DNA of 38,588 nucleotides from Lachnospiraceae bacterium (GCA_030527645.1 JAUNAJ010000023.1:1-38588), one strand, 5' to 3'; positions 25,327 through 37,678 are shown, counted from the first letter of the stretch. A program made the numbers and translations. The notes: generated from the sequence alone by a model not told the origin.

Positions 25327-26598
25327 TTATTTCTTCTTTCCGTTTTTCTCATCAAAGCGTTTCACCATATTTGCACGGGCTGTGATACTGTCCGGTCTTG
25401 CATTCTCTGCATTTGCCTCGTAATCCACATCTGCAATATTGGCTTTCATATGAGAATTCTTAACGTTCCTGGTACTGGTGCTTGCAGTTTTTCTGACAGT
25501 GCTGGGTTCCGGCTCTCCCTTCTTCGCACGTTTCTTTGCTGCCTTCTCCTGCGCCTTTTTCACAAGCTCCTCCGGATCTATCTGAGCGATTCTCCGGTTG
25601 ATCACAACCTGCTGGATGCAGCGGATCACAGCACCGGCGATCCAGTAGATTCCGATACCATATGAAAAGCTTATACACAGAAATGCGGAGAAGATCGGCA
25701 TGGTAGTTCCCATGCTTCTCATAGTGGCTGCTGTCGGGTCATTGGCATTGTTGCCTGCTGCTGCCGGAGACTGCGGCATCAGTTTATAGTTGAGCCACTG
25801 GGTAAACCATGCAAGAACAGGAACTGCAACAGCTGCAATAATCTTAAAGACAGATTTTGCTGCCCATCCCTCTTTGATTACATCGAAAGGTGACATGGAG
25901 ATCTGAATTCCGCCGAAGGAAGTGATCTTCTGTGCCTGCATTGCTGTTGTCTCAATCAGACCTTTGTACTGACTCATCTCACTGAGCTGTGCAAGACTTG
26001 TCCACTGAGACGGTTTCAATACATATAAGAAATCAGTTACATTCTCTGTTGTCAGAGTATCAGAGATTGTACCTGAAACCATTCTGACTTTATTTGCTGA
26101 GATAAAATCCTTTACCATCGTCAGACCGCCGTCTCCCATGGCTACGATATTATCTGTCAGTTCAGAGAAGATGTTTGCAACCTTCGGAATATAGCCCGGA
26201 ATATGGTAGATTACCTGATACAGAGCGAACAGAAGCGCCATCTGAATTAAGAGGGTACCACAGGTTCCCATCTGGTTCATGCCGTACTTTTCATTTACGG
26301 CTTGTATCTCCTGCTGCATTGCCAGCTGGGCCTCCTGGGATTTTTTTCCCTGATACTTTTTCTGAATCTCCTTAAGCTCCGGACTGATGATTGCCGACAA
26401 TTTTGAAGATTTCTGCTGCTGGATCTGGATCGGGGTCATTAGAATATACACAATAATGGTATACAGAATGATCGCAACTCCCACATTTGGAATTCCGATC
26501 TTATCCAGAACCTCATAAATTCCCTGCATAAGCCATCCAAGCACCTGGGCAAAATACTGTACCAGGGGCATTGTGGACTTACTGAGTAAGATTTCCAA
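25327..26598 (-). CDS. yidC: Membrane protein insertase YidC
   Basis: A 423-residue YidC/Oxa1 insertase that helps membrane proteins enter the cytoplasmic membrane with or without SecYEG. Core helices are at about 35-58 (ILYTIIVYILMTPIQIQQQKS), 110-130, a pair near 253-270, and 300-340 with GIYWIAGAVIRCIQQ. The coiled cytoplasmic loop ELKEIQKKYQGKKSQEAQLAMQ follows TM1. Between TM2 and TM3 an extra segment of about 90 residues is present. A charged tail follows. The start is TTG at 26598, supported by AGGAGG nine bases upstream. It has no lipoprotein signal, unlike Bacillus SpoIIIJ. Confidence 0.95.
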   Translation of the reverse strand: MEILLSKSTMPLVQYFAQVLGWLMQGIYEVLDKIGIPNVGVAIILYTIIVYILMTPIQIQQQKSSKLSAIISPELKEIQKKYQGKKSQEAQLAMQQEIQAVNEKYGMNQMGTCGTLLIQMALLFALYQVIYHIPGYIPKVANIFSELTDNIVAMGDGGLTMVKDFISANKVRMVSGTISDTLTTENVTDFLYVLKPSQWTSLAQLSEMSQYKGLIETTAMQAQKITSFGGIQISMSPFDVIKEGWAAKSVFKIIAAVAVPVLAWFTQWLNYKLMPQSPAAAGNNANDPTAATMRSMGTTMPIFSAFLCISFSYGIGIYWIAGAVIRCIQQVVINRRIAQIDPEELVKKAQEKAAKKRAKKGEPEPSTVRKTASTSTRNVKNSHMKANIADVDYEANAENARPDSITARANMVKRFDEKNGKKK

Positions 26599-26628
26599 AT
26601 TTTTAATCCTCCTAGATTACTGTTACGT

Positions 26629-26841
26629 TTACGGCACTGGGTCATAACCGCCTTTTGAAAAGGGGTTACATCGCAATATTCTCCAGACTGCCAGTAAACC
26701 TCCCTTAAGGGCTCCATATTTTTCAACGGCCTCCAGGCCGTACTGGGAACAGGTCGGTGTATAAGGACAATGGATGTTCCCTTTTAATGGAGAGAGGTGC
26801 TTCTGGTAGAATTTAATCATCGCTATCATGATCTGCTTCAT
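26629..26841 (-). CDS. yidD: Membrane protein insertion efficiency factor YidD
   Basis: A 70-residue protein with the YidD hallmarks [30 protein letters not shown] and the closing [14 protein letters not shown]. It supports YidC-dependent insertion at the inner face of the membrane. The start is M at 26841, giving the usual family length, with AAGGAAG as RBS. It overlaps the end of rnpA by 29 bases, a typical arrangement. Confidence 0.94.
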   Translation of the reverse strand: MKQIMIAMIKFYQKHLSPLKGNIHCPYTPTCSQYGLEAVEKYGALKGGLLAVWRILRCNPFSKGGYDPVP

Positions 26842-27196
26842 TTGCTTCTTCCTTCTTTCCGTCTTCGACAATGTGATGCAGTGATCCAAGATGATAAATT
26901 GCACGTTCGATCTCATGGTACGTGCAGTCCTTGGCATTTACCCTGACCACTACTACAATGTCGACACCTCTATGAAATAATTCTTCCTGAAGGCGGTATC
27001 CCTCACGGACCAGTCTGCACATATGATGACGCACAACACTGTTTCCCACCTTCTTGCTTACGGATATACCCAGTCTGTTTCGGTTCAGACCGTTTTCTCT
27101 GACATACATAACGAGATATTTGTTAGCGTAGGATGCTCCTTTTCTGTATACCGTCAAAAAATCTCTGTTTTTCTTTAAACTTTCCGAATATTTCAT
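26813..27196 (-). CDS. rnpA: Ribonuclease P protein component
   Basis: A 127-residue basic protein that binds the RNase P RNA and helps remove 5' leaders from pre-tRNAs. It starts [12 protein letters not shown] and has the conserved [18 protein letters not shown] block. The RNR-type helix usually reads RNRxKR, but here it is [10 protein letters not shown], so some basic residues are replaced. The acidic tail ([15 protein letters not shown]) overlaps yidD. A repeat and a terminator separate it from rpmH upstream, which is unusual for this pair; no promoter is obvious and the RBS is weak (AGTAAGGT). Confidence 0.93.
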   Translation of the reverse strand: MKYSESLKKNRDFLTVYRKGASYANKYLVMYVRENGLNRNRLGISVSKKVGNSVVRHHMCRLVREGYRLQEELFHRGVDIVVVVRVNAKDCTYHEIERAIYHLGSLHHIVEDGKKEEANEADHDSDD

Positions 27197-27246
27197 ACCT
27201 TACTTCATTCCTGACTTTGAAAAACCTTCTTTGCCGGTTTCTCAAG

Positions 27247-27310
27247 CTGCCGCGGCAGTCGCCATATGGACATGCTTGCATGTCCGCATGGCTCGTTGTT
27301 CGCGCAAATA
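27247..27310. repeat. Dispersed repeat copy B with palindromes
   Basis: Positions 27275-27310 are identical over 36 bases to 10859-10894. This copy is longer: GCCATATGGACATGC (27261-27275) and GCATGTCCGCATGGC (27278-27292) form a 15-bp hairpin with two mismatches, and CTGCCGCGGCAG (27247-27258) is a perfect palindrome. As in copy A, the repeat sits directly past a terminator of a minus-strand gene. Confidence 0.85.
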
Positions 27311-27312
27311 GG

Positions 27313-27345
27313 AATAAAAGGCCACAGAATCTGTGACCTTTTATT
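27313..27345 (-). terminator. Terminator of rpmH
   Basis: AATAAAAGG and CACAG pair with CTGTG and CCTTTTATT around an AAT loop, with one internal mismatch. A- and T-tracts lie on both sides. It ends rpmH transcription before rnpA. Confidence 0.82.
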
Positions 27346-27378
27346 CAATCAATCCTATTAAATTCTCTGTTTTGCTGA

Positions 27379-27513
27379 TTAAGCAGAAAGTACTTTTCTT
27401 CCTTTTGCTCTTCTTGCAGCTAAAACTTTTCTTCCGCCTGCTGTGCTCATTCTTGCTCTGAAGCCATGAACTCTTGCGTGGGATTTCTTCTTTGGCTGAT
27501 ATGTCATCTTCAT
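27379..27513 (-). CDS. rpmH: 50S ribosomal protein L34
   Basis: A 44-residue highly basic ribosomal protein: [20 protein letters not shown], then [19 protein letters not shown]. The start at 27513 gives the universal length, with GGAGG ten bases upstream. It is the first gene on the minus side of oriC. Confidence 0.97.
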   Translation of the reverse strand: MKMTYQPKKKSHARVHGFRARMSTAGGRKVLAARRAKGRKVLSA

Positions 27514-28024
27514 AGTACGGCCACCTCCTTTTTTTATACGTATACCGGAACATTCCGGCAATGTTTCACAATGTATGTCAAAAAAGCATCAGTTGAATTA
27601 TATTCGTAAACCCCCTTAAAGTCAAGCACTTTTCCCCATAAAACCATTGTTCACAGAGTTTTGCACATATCCAACATTCATTACCAACTTATCCACATTT
27701 TGTGGATTGATTGTGGATAAACAGTTTTTTTCTGCTGACAAGACAGTCTTTGCATCCCAGTTTTACGGAAAAGGATTTTGTGGATTCAGATTTCCACTTA
27801 TCCACAATCTACTGTGTTTTTCTCTATATACAACCTGTTATCCACAGAGTTATCCACAGTATCCCCTAAATTTTATTCTTTTTTGTGAAGATTTTGCAGA
27901 TCATCCACATTTAATATAGAAGAAATTGCTGTTGTTTTGTATGCGAGCTCCTTGTAAAATGACTCCTTTTAGGATAAGATATAGAAGTATAAGTTTGTAA
28001 AAAATTCGATTAACAGAGGTAGAT
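27514..28024. other. oriC: oriC, part 1: DnaA-box cluster upstream of dnaA
   Basis: This gap between rpmH and dnaA contains perfect DnaA boxes TTATCCACA at 27689-27697, 27798-27806, 27838-27846 and 27850-27858. A reverse box TGTGGATAA is at 27712-27720 and a one-mismatch box (TCATCCACA) at 27901-27909. The last two perfect boxes are 12 bp apart, a spacing that supports cooperative binding. AT-rich DNA surrounds them. It also holds the divergent promoters of rpmH and dnaA. Confidence 0.93.
27952..27980 (+). promoter_or_regulatory. Candidate dnaA promoter
   Basis: TTGTAA (27952-27957), a 17-base spacer and TAAGAT (27975-27980), 44 bp upstream of dnaA and next to the DnaA boxes, consistent with autoregulation by DnaA. 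Confidence 0.5.
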
Positions 28025-29365
28025 ATGGATATCATCAGCGAAAAATGGACCGAAATACTGGAGCTCGTCAAGACAGAGCACGAGTTAAGTAAAGTATCCT
28101 TTGAGACCTGGCTGCAGCCGCTGACTGTTCATTCAGTTGAGGCTGATCAGGTCACTATTATTGTTCCTTCCCAGCGAGTTGGTCTGGATTATGTAAGTAA
28201 AAAATATACACTTGCGATCAGAGTAGCGATCGCCGAGATCACAGGAATGGATGTGGATATCCATTTTATCCTTCCGGAGGAAGCAGAAGCGGTTGTTCCT
28301 GTACAGCCTGTTTCTTCTGCTCCTGCAGTTCCGGGACTGAATCCGAAATATACGTTTGATACATTTGTCGTCGGCGGCAATAATAAATTTGCTCACGCAG
28401 CCTCACTGGCTGTAGCTGAATCACCGGGTGAGATCTACAATCCGCTGTTTCTGTACGGTGGTGTTGGGCTGGGAAAAACCCACCTCATGCATTCAATCGC
28501 TCACTTCATTGTTCAGAGAAATCCACGAACCAAGATTCTCTATGTCACCAGTGAGACCTTCACTAATGAGGTCATTGAGGCGATTCGTAACGGAAATAAC
28601 ACGGTTGCTATGACAAAGTTCCGGGAAAAATACAGAAACATCGATGTTCTTCTTGTTGACGACGTGCAGTTTATTATTGGCAAGGATGCCACTCAGGAGG
28701 AATTCTTCCATACCTTCAATGCACTGCACGGTGCAGGAAAGCAGATCATTCTGACTTCTGACCGGCCTCCGAAGGACATGGCAACACTGGAGGAGAGAAT
28801 CCGCTCCCGTTTTGAATGGGGACTGATGGCGGATATCCAGAGTCCGGATTATGAAACCCGTATTGCCATTCTCCGGAAAAAGCAGGAGATGGACGGCATT
28901 GTAGTCGATAACGAGGTAATTGAGTACATTGCTAAAAATGTGAAATCTAACATCCGTGAGTTGGAGGGATCCCTCAATAAAGTGATTGCTCTTGCTAATC
29001 TGGAAAAAACCGAAGTCACACTGGAACTTGCAGAGAAGGCGCTGATCGACATCATCGCACCAAATGAAAAGAAAATCGTAACGCCTGAATCGATCATTAA
29101 TATCGTTGCAGAACACTTTGATATCACTGCAGCTGATCTGAAGGGAGACAAACGGGCAAAGAAAATATCCTATCCTCGGCAGATTTCCATGTACCTCTGT
29201 CGTGAGATGACCTCTGCCAATCTTCAGGCCATCGGCGCGATCCTTGGCGGAAAGGATCACACAACGATTCTTCATGGTGTAAAAAAGATCGAAGACGAGC
29301 TTCAGAGCTCTGAAACCACTCAGAATCTGATCGCTCTTCTGAAGAAAAAGATCAACCCGTCATAA
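28025..29365 (+). CDS. dnaA: Chromosomal replication initiator protein DnaA
   Basis: A 446-residue AAA+ initiator. Domain I is residues 1-80 (FETWLQPL), followed by a short variable domain II. Domain III has Walker A GGVGLGKTH (145-153), Walker B VLLVDDVQF (about 208-216), sensor I LTSDRPP and the arginine-finger box VII region EERIRSRFEWGL. Domain IV ends with the DnaA-box-reading signature GGKDHTTILHGVKKI. RBS AGAGGTAG precedes the ATG. It is flanked by DnaA boxes on both sides, typical of bipartite Firmicute origins. Confidence 0.98.
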   Translation: MDIISEKWTEILELVKTEHELSKVSFETWLQPLTVHSVEADQVTIIVPSQRVGLDYVSKKYTLAIRVAIAEITGMDVDIHFILPEEAEAVVPVQPVSSAPAVPGLNPKYTFDTFVVGGNNKFAHAASLAVAESPGEIYNPLFLYGGVGLGKTHLMHSIAHFIVQRNPRTKILYVTSETFTNEVIEAIRNGNNTVAMTKFREKYRNIDVLLVDDVQFIIGKDATQEEFFHTFNALHGAGKQIILTSDRPPKDMATLEERIRSRFEWGLMADIQSPDYETRIAILRKKQEMDGIVVDNEVIEYIAKNVKSNIRELEGSLNKVIALANLEKTEVTLELAEKALIDIIAPNEKKIVTPESIINIVAEHFDITAADLKGDKRAKKISYPRQISMYLCREMTSANLQAIGAILGGKDHTTILHGVKKIEDELQSSETTQNLIALLKKKINPS

Positions 29366-29634
29366 GGGCAGGCCCATTCCTGTTATATGGAAAGATACCG
29401 ATTGGATTTTTCCACAAAGCAATGTGAATCCTCTGTGAACAGCCTGTGGATAGGTCTGGATAATGTGTATTGTCCACAGGCTGTTCACACCTTGTCCTTT
29501 CATAATCCACAGAACAATTCCACCTGAAATTTATTGTATTTAAGGGCTGTCCGGTACTTATCAACAAATCCACAGCCCTTACTACTACTACGGCGGATTA
29601 TTATTATATTTTTTTGTAAGGAGCGTTTTTCCAC
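29366..29634. other. oriC: oriC, part 2: DnaA boxes, inverted repeat and DnaA-trio unwinding element
   Basis: This 269-bp gap between dnaA and dnaN carries a 17-bp perfect inverted repeat (29434-29450 with 29473-29489) whose arms hold box-like CTGTGGA cores. There are one-mismatch DnaA boxes at 29503-29511 (TAATCCACA) and 29558-29566 (TTATCAACA). AAGGGCTGT/ACAGCCCTT (29542-29580) is another inverted repeat. Then comes CCC, TTA-CTA-CTA-CTA (29579-29590), CGGCGG and an ATT/T-rich run. On the complementary strand this reads as successive 3'-(A/G)AT-5' trinucleotides after a GC stretch, the DnaA-trio pattern. Confidence 0.85.
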
Positions 29635-30744
29635 ATGAAACTGGTTTTTCAGAAAGCTGATCTGCTAAAAAGTGTAAATATTGTTATGAAAGCAGTTCCA
29701 TCCCGTACAACAATGCCGATTCTGGAATGTATTCTCATTGATGCATCAGCGGGCGTCATTAAATTTACATCAAATGACATGGAACTGGGAATCGAAACCA
29801 TTGTCAGCGGAATGATCATTGAAAAAGGCATCATTGCCATTGATGCAAAAATCCTGTCAGAGATCGTTCGCAGACTGCCGGATGCTGATGTTACGATTTC
29901 CACCGATGCAAACTATGTTGCATCGATCACCTGCGGGAAGGCCAAGTTCAGTATTCCCGGAAAATCAGGTGAGGATTTTGCCTATCTTCCGTTAATTGAA
30001 AAGAATGAATGCCTGACCTTATCACAGTTCACATTAAAGGAACTGATCCGTCAGACGATTTTCTCCATCGCAGCCAATGAAAATAATCAGCTGATGACAG
30101 GAGAGTTATTCGAGATCAGAGACAACATTCTGAAAGTAGTGTCTCTTGACGGTCACAGAATTGCGATCCGGAAAATTGAACTGTCCGGTACCTATTCTGA
30201 CAGAAAGGTTGTGGTACCGGGTAAAACACTGAACGAGATCAGCAAGATCCTGCAGGGAGATATGGACAAACAGGTATCCGTATTCTTTTCTGACAATCAT
30301 GTGATCTTCGAGTTTGATGATACAGTGGTTGTATCCAGACTGATCGAAGGTGAATATTTCAGAGTAGATCAAATGCTTTCCAGTGATTATGAAACAAAGG
30401 TAACAGTCAACAAGAAAGAATTTCTGGAATGTATTGACCGTTCCACTCTTCTTGTAAAAGAGGGGGATAAAAAGCCGATCATCATTGAGATCAATGACAC
30501 CATGATGGAGCTGCAGATCAATTCTGCCATTGGTTCCATGAAGGAGGATATCGATATCTCAAAATCAGGCAAGGATATCCTGATCGGTTTTAATCCGAAA
30601 TTCCTGATCGATGCATTAAAAGTAATCGATGATGAGGAAATTACCATTTATTTGGTGAATTCCAAGGCACCCTGTTTCATCAAGGACGAGAAGGAAAGCT
30701 ATATCTATCTGATCCTTCCGGTCAACATTAATGTGAGCAGATAA
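29635..30744 (+). CDS. dnaN: DNA polymerase III subunit beta (sliding clamp)
   Basis: A 369-residue processivity clamp with three repeated domains. It begins LVFQKADLLKSVNIVMKAVPSRTTMPILE and ends with the LPVNI...R clamp C terminus that belongs to the hydrophobic binding pocket. It tethers the replicative polymerase and binds many partners. RBS GTAAGGAG is followed by the ATG. It lies directly after the origin unwinding element. Confidence 0.98.
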   Translation: MKLVFQKADLLKSVNIVMKAVPSRTTMPILECILIDASAGVIKFTSNDMELGIETIVSGMIIEKGIIAIDAKILSEIVRRLPDADVTISTDANYVASITCGKAKFSIPGKSGEDFAYLPLIEKNECLTLSQFTLKELIRQTIFSIAANENNQLMTGELFEIRDNILKVVSLDGHRIAIRKIELSGTYSDRKVVVPGKTLNEISKILQGDMDKQVSVFFSDNHVIFEFDDTVVVSRLIEGEYFRVDQMLSSDYETKVTVNKKEFLECIDRSTLLVKEGDKKPIIIEINDTMMELQINSAIGSMKEDIDISKSGKDILIGFNPKFLIDALKVIDDEEITIYLVNSKAPCFIKDEKESYIYLILPVNINVSR

Positions 30745-30757
30745 GAGGGGGGATACC

Positions 30758-30964
30758 ATGGAGACGATCAAGATCAGGGATGATTTTATAAAACTCGGAC
30801 AGGCAATGAAGCTTGCCAATCTGGTCAGTGACGGCGTAGAGGCCAAATTTGTGATCCAGGACGGTCAGGTTACTGTCAACGGCGAAGTAGATACAAGAAG
30901 GGGCAGAAAGCTTGTTCCGGGGGATGTATTTGCCTTTGAAGGAAATGAAGTAAAAGTAGAGTAA
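30758..30964 (+). CDS. yaaA: S4-domain RNA-binding protein YaaA
   Basis: A 68-residue protein consisting of one S4 RNA-binding fold (DDFIKLGQAMKLANLVSDGVEAK, then VTVNGEVDTRRGRKL). It is nearly always between dnaN and recF in Firmicutes, as here; in Bacillus it is linked to ribosome assembly. RBS AGAGGGGGG precedes the ATG and recF starts five bases after its stop. Confidence 0.94.
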   Translation: METIKIRDDFIKLGQAMKLANLVSDGVEAKFVIQDGQVTVNGEVDTRRGRKLVPGDVFAFEGNEVKVE

Positions 30965-30968
30965 TCGT

Positions 30969-34017
<3,049 letters not shown>

Positions 34018-34046
34018 GAAGCGGACCGCAGGAAAGGCGAACAATT

Positions 34047-36650
34047 ATGCAGGATAACATGTTTGATAAAATAGAGGATGTAGATCTGAAGAAGCGGATG
34101 GAGGAAGCGTATATTGATTATGCCATGAGTGTAATCGCTTCCCGCGCCCTTCCGGATATCCGGGACGGCTTGAAGCCTGTACAGCGGCGAATTCTGTATT
34201 CTATGATCGAATTGAATAACGGACCGGATAAGCCTCACAGAAAATGTGCACGTATTGTCGGCGATACCATGGGTAAATACCACCCGCACGGTGACAGTTC
34301 GATCTACGGTGCCCTGGTCAATATGGCACAGGACTGGTCTACCCGCTACCCGCTGGTGGACGGTCACGGAAACTTCGGTTCCGTGGACGGAGACGGTGCC
34401 GCTGCCATGCGATATACGGAAGCACGTCTCAGCAGGATCTCTATGGAGATGCTGACAGATATCAACAAGGATACAGTGGACTTTGTCCCGAACTTTGATG
34501 ATACAGAGCGGGAGCCCAGTGTCCTTCCGGCACATTATCCCAATCTTCTGGTAAACGGTACCAGCGGTATAGCTGTTGGTATGGCTACCAATATTCCTCC
34601 GCATAATCTGAGGGAAACCATCGATGCTGTGATCAGGATCATTGATAATATCATTGAATTTGACGAGGACACTACTGTCGATGAGATCATGAAGATCATT
34701 AAGGGACCGGATTTCCCTACAGGTGCGGAAATCATGGGCCGCCGGGGAATTGAGCAGGCCTACCGGACAGGCAGAGGCAAGATCAAGGTACGCGCCATCA
34801 GCAATATTGAGACGCTTCCTAACGGAAAAAGTCAGATCATTGTCACCGAGCTTCCCTATATGGTGAATAAGGCAAGACTCATTGAAAAGATGGCTGAGCT
34901 TGTACGTGATAAAAAAATCGATGGTATTACTGCCATCAATGATCACTCCAACAGAGAGGGAATGCGTATCTGTATCGAGCTGCGTAGGGATGCGAATGCA
35001 AATGTCATTCTTAACAAGCTTTATAAGCACACCTCAATGCAGGAAACCTTTGGCGTGATCATGCTGGCTCTGGTGAATAATCAGCCAAAGATTCTGAACA
35101 TCCTGGATATGCTGAAGTATTATCTGGCGCATCAGGAGGATGTTGTTACCAGAAGAACCAGATACGATCTGAACAAGGCGGAGGAAAGAGCCCACATTCT
35201 CAGCGGTTTGCTGAAAGCACTGGATCATATCGATGAGATCATCCGGATCATCCGTGCGTCCGCTAATACTGCAGAGGCTAAGGAAAACCTGATTCAGGCC
35301 TATGCATTTACCGAGCCCCAGGCTCAGGCTATCGTTGACATGCGTCTTCGTGCTCTGACCGGTCTGGAGCGGGGAAGACTGCAGACTGAGTTTGACGAGC
35401 TGCAGGTAAAAATCAGGGAATATAAAGAAATTCTGGGGGACAGAAAAATCCTTCTGAACGTCATTCGAAGCGAGCTGTCTGCCATTGCCGAAAAATACGG
35501 TGACGAAAGACGAACAAAAATCGGTTTTGATATTCTTGATATTACCACAGAGGATATGATCCCGAGAGAGAATACCGTGATCGCCATGACAAGGAAGGGA
35601 TATATCAAGCGGATGACGATTGATAACTTCCGGAGTCAGAACCGGGGCGGCAGAGGTATTAAGGGCATGCAGACCATCGAGGATGACTATATTGATGAGC
35701 TTCTGATGTCGAATACTCATAATTATCTGATGTTCTTTACCAATACAGGAAAGGTATATCGGATCAAGGTATATGAAATTCCGGAAGCGGGAAGAACCGC
35801 CAGGGGAACTGCTATTGTCAACCTTCTGCAGCTGCAGCCGGGAGAAAGTATTACTGCCGTTGTATCAGCCGACCGTTATGATGAGAAGTACTGTCTGTTC
35901 ATGGTTACCAGAAAAGGTATTGTGAAGAAGACGCCGGTGAAGGAATTTGCCAATGTCCGTAAAACGGGATTGATCGCCATCAATCTGGCGGATGACGATG
36001 AACTGATCGAGGTGAAGTTCACCGATGGAGCCAAGGACGTTCTGCTGGTTACCAGAATGGGTATGTGTATCCGCTTCAGAGATACGGATGTCAGACCGAC
36101 AGGCCGTACGTCCATGGGAGTTCGCGGCATCAATCTGGATGAGGGCGATGAAGTGATCGGAATGCAGCTGGATGTGCAGGGAGACTGCATGCTGTTTGTA
36201 ACTGCCAACGGCTATGGAAAACGAACGACAATGGGTGAGTTTTCTGCTCAGAAGAGAGGCGGAAAGGGTGTAAAATGCTACCGCATTACAGATAAGACCG
36301 GCGTTCTGGTTGGAGTTAAGGCGGTCAATGCTGATAACGAGGTGATGCTGATCACAAATGAAGGAATCATCATCCGTCTTGCCTGCAGTGATATCTCTGT
36401 CATCGGACGGATTACCTCCGGTGTGAAGCTGATGAATGTAGCGGATGAGGTGCGGGTTGCAAGTATTGCCAAGGTCAGAGATAAGAACCCTGAAGAGGGA
36501 GAGGATCAGGCAGAAGCAGAGGCTGAGTCCGGAGAAGTAAGCGCGGAGACAGAGGAAACAGAACCATCCGAAGCCGTGCCGGAGGAAGGATTACCGGAAG
36601 AGGTATCCAGACTTCTGGATGCAGCAGAAGCTGATCAGGATGAAGAGTAA
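34047..36650 (+). CDS. gyrA: DNA gyrase subunit A
   Basis: An 867-residue cleavage-religation subunit. The winged-helix region contains [20 protein letters not shown], the quinolone-determining segment; the catalytic tyrosine is in [12 protein letters not shown]. The C-terminal beta-pinwheel has [11 protein letters not shown] as GyrA box, which indicates gyrase rather than topoisomerase IV. A long acidic tail (about residues 815-867, many Glu) closes the protein. At the position equivalent to Escherichia coli D87 this protein has Gly, while S83 is kept. RBS GAAAGGCG is modest. Confidence 0.98.
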   Translation: MQDNMFDKIEDVDLKKRMEEAYIDYAMSVIASRALPDIRDGLKPVQRRILYSMIELNNGPDKPHRKCARIVGDTMGKYHPHGDSSIYGALVNMAQDWSTRYPLVDGHGNFGSVDGDGAAAMRYTEARLSRISMEMLTDINKDTVDFVPNFDDTEREPSVLPAHYPNLLVNGTSGIAVGMATNIPPHNLRETIDAVIRIIDNIIEFDEDTTVDEIMKIIKGPDFPTGAEIMGRRGIEQAYRTGRGKIKVRAISNIETLPNGKSQIIVTELPYMVNKARLIEKMAELVRDKKIDGITAINDHSNREGMRICIELRRDANANVILNKLYKHTSMQETFGVIMLALVNNQPKILNILDMLKYYLAHQEDVVTRRTRYDLNKAEERAHILSGLLKALDHIDEIIRIIRASANTAEAKENLIQAYAFTEPQAQAIVDMRLRALTGLERGRLQTEFDELQVKIREYKEILGDRKILLNVIRSELSAIAEKYGDERRTKIGFDILDITTEDMIPRENTVIAMTRKGYIKRMTIDNFRSQNRGGRGIKGMQTIEDDYIDELLMSNTHNYLMFFTNTGKVYRIKVYEIPEAGRTARGTAIVNLLQLQPGESITAVVSADRYDEKYCLFMVTRKGIVKKTPVKEFANVRKTGLIAINLADDDELIEVKFTDGAKDVLLVTRMGMCIRFRDTDVRPTGRTSMGVRGINLDEGDEVIGMQLDVQGDCMLFVTANGYGKRTTMGEFSAQKRGGKGVKCYRITDKTGVLVGVKAVNADNEVMLITNEGIIIRLACSDISVIGRITSGVKLMNVADEVRVASIAKVRDKNPEEGEDQAEAEAESGEVSAETEETEPSEAVPEEGLPEEVSRLLDAAEADQDEE

Positions 36651-36677
36651 TCTTAGGAGTAGCGAAGTGTAAGACAA

Positions 36678-36715
36678 ACAGCTGCGGAACCTGCACGATG
36701 TGCAGCCGCAGCTGT
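36678..36715 (+). terminator. Hairpin downstream of gyrA
   Basis: ACAGCTGCGG (36678-36687) pairs with CCGCAGCTGT (36706-36715); inside, CTGCAC pairs with GTGCAG around GAT. The stem is very stable but only TTCTGG follows, so a terminator role is probable rather than certain. Confidence 0.55.
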
Positions 36716-36823
36716 TCTGGACATCGATCAGGAAGACTTCAGGCGGAGTCCGGAGTTACTTATCATCTTATCAGGAGCTGTTTTGACCGAGGTGTATTAC
36801 AGGTGAAGTAAAAGGAGAATCAA

Positions 36824-37666
36824 GTGAGAACGATTCATGTGGATAAAGTAACAGAAAGCATTCGTACTATGTGCATATCTGCCAACCATTTTTTGGCGCC
36901 TGATATGGACAGAAGAATGAAGGAAGCAGTGGATCTGGAGGAATCGCCGCTGGGAAAGCAGATCCTTGAACAGCTGCAGGAAAATCTGAAGATTGCAGGA
37001 GAGGATATGATCCCGATCTGTCAGGATACAGGCATGGCCGTTGTATTTATGGAGATCGGTCAGGATGTGCACTTTGAAGGGGGAAACCTGGAGGATGCCA
37101 TTAATGAAGGAGTGCGCCGTGGATACGTGGAAGGATTTTTAAGAAAATCCGTAGTGGGCGATCCGATGCTTCGGGAGAATACAAGGGATAACACACCGGC
37201 AGTCATTCACTATTCTATCGTACCCGGAGAGCAGGTAAAGATCACAGTTGCTCCAAAGGGATTCGGAAGTGAGAATATGTCCAGGGTATTTATGCTGAAA
37301 CCGGCTCAGGGAATCGAAGGTGTGAAGGATGCAATTCTGGAGGCAGTACGTGACGCCGGTCCGAATGCCTGTCCTCCCGTAGTTGTGGGCGTAGGAGTAG
37401 GCGGAACCTTTGAAAAGGCAGCACTTCTTGCCAAACAGGCACTTGCAAGACCGGTGGATGAGCATTCTGAAATTCCCTACGTCAGAGAGATGGAGGATGA
37501 GCTGCTGGAACGGATCAATGGGCTGGGGATCGGACCGGGAGGTCTGGGAGGACGTATTACTGCCCTTGCAGTGAATATCAATACCTATGCTACCCATATT
37601 GCCGGACTTCCGGTAGCAGTGAACATGTGCTGTCACGTAAACAGACACGCGGTGACTGTACTGTAA
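36824..37666 (+). CDS. Class I fumarate hydratase, alpha (iron-sulfur) subunit
   Basis: A 280-residue [4Fe-4S] subunit that with the next gene forms a two-part class I fumarase or tartrate-type dehydratase, interconverting fumarate and malate. Likely cluster cysteines are in ICQDTG, NACPP and NMCCHVNRH. Other motifs are TRDNTPAVIHYS, APKGFGSENMS and VGVGVGGTFEKAA. The start is GTG at 36824, with AAAGGAGAA eight bases upstream. The oxygen-sensitive cluster suits an anaerobe. A tartrate dehydratase cannot be excluded by sequence. Confidence 0.92.
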   Translation: MRTIHVDKVTESIRTMCISANHFLAPDMDRRMKEAVDLEESPLGKQILEQLQENLKIAGEDMIPICQDTGMAVVFMEIGQDVHFEGGNLEDAINEGVRRGYVEGFLRKSVVGDPMLRENTRDNTPAVIHYSIVPGEQVKITVAPKGFGSENMSRVFMLKPAQGIEGVKDAILEAVRDAGPNACPPVVVGVGVGGTFEKAALLAKQALARPVDEHSEIPYVREMEDELLERINGLGIGPGGLGGRITALAVNINTYATHIAGLPVAVNMCCHVNRHAVTVL

Positions 37667-37678
37667 AGGAGGAGAAGA

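Noticed and set aside
27558-27575. parS-like TGTTTCACAATG near rpmH
   Set aside because: Only the left half matches; the right half is not palindromic.
34047-36650. Topoisomerase IV subunit ParC instead of GyrA
   Set aside because: The GyrA box (QNRGGRG) and the gyrB-gyrA order next to recF indicate gyrase.
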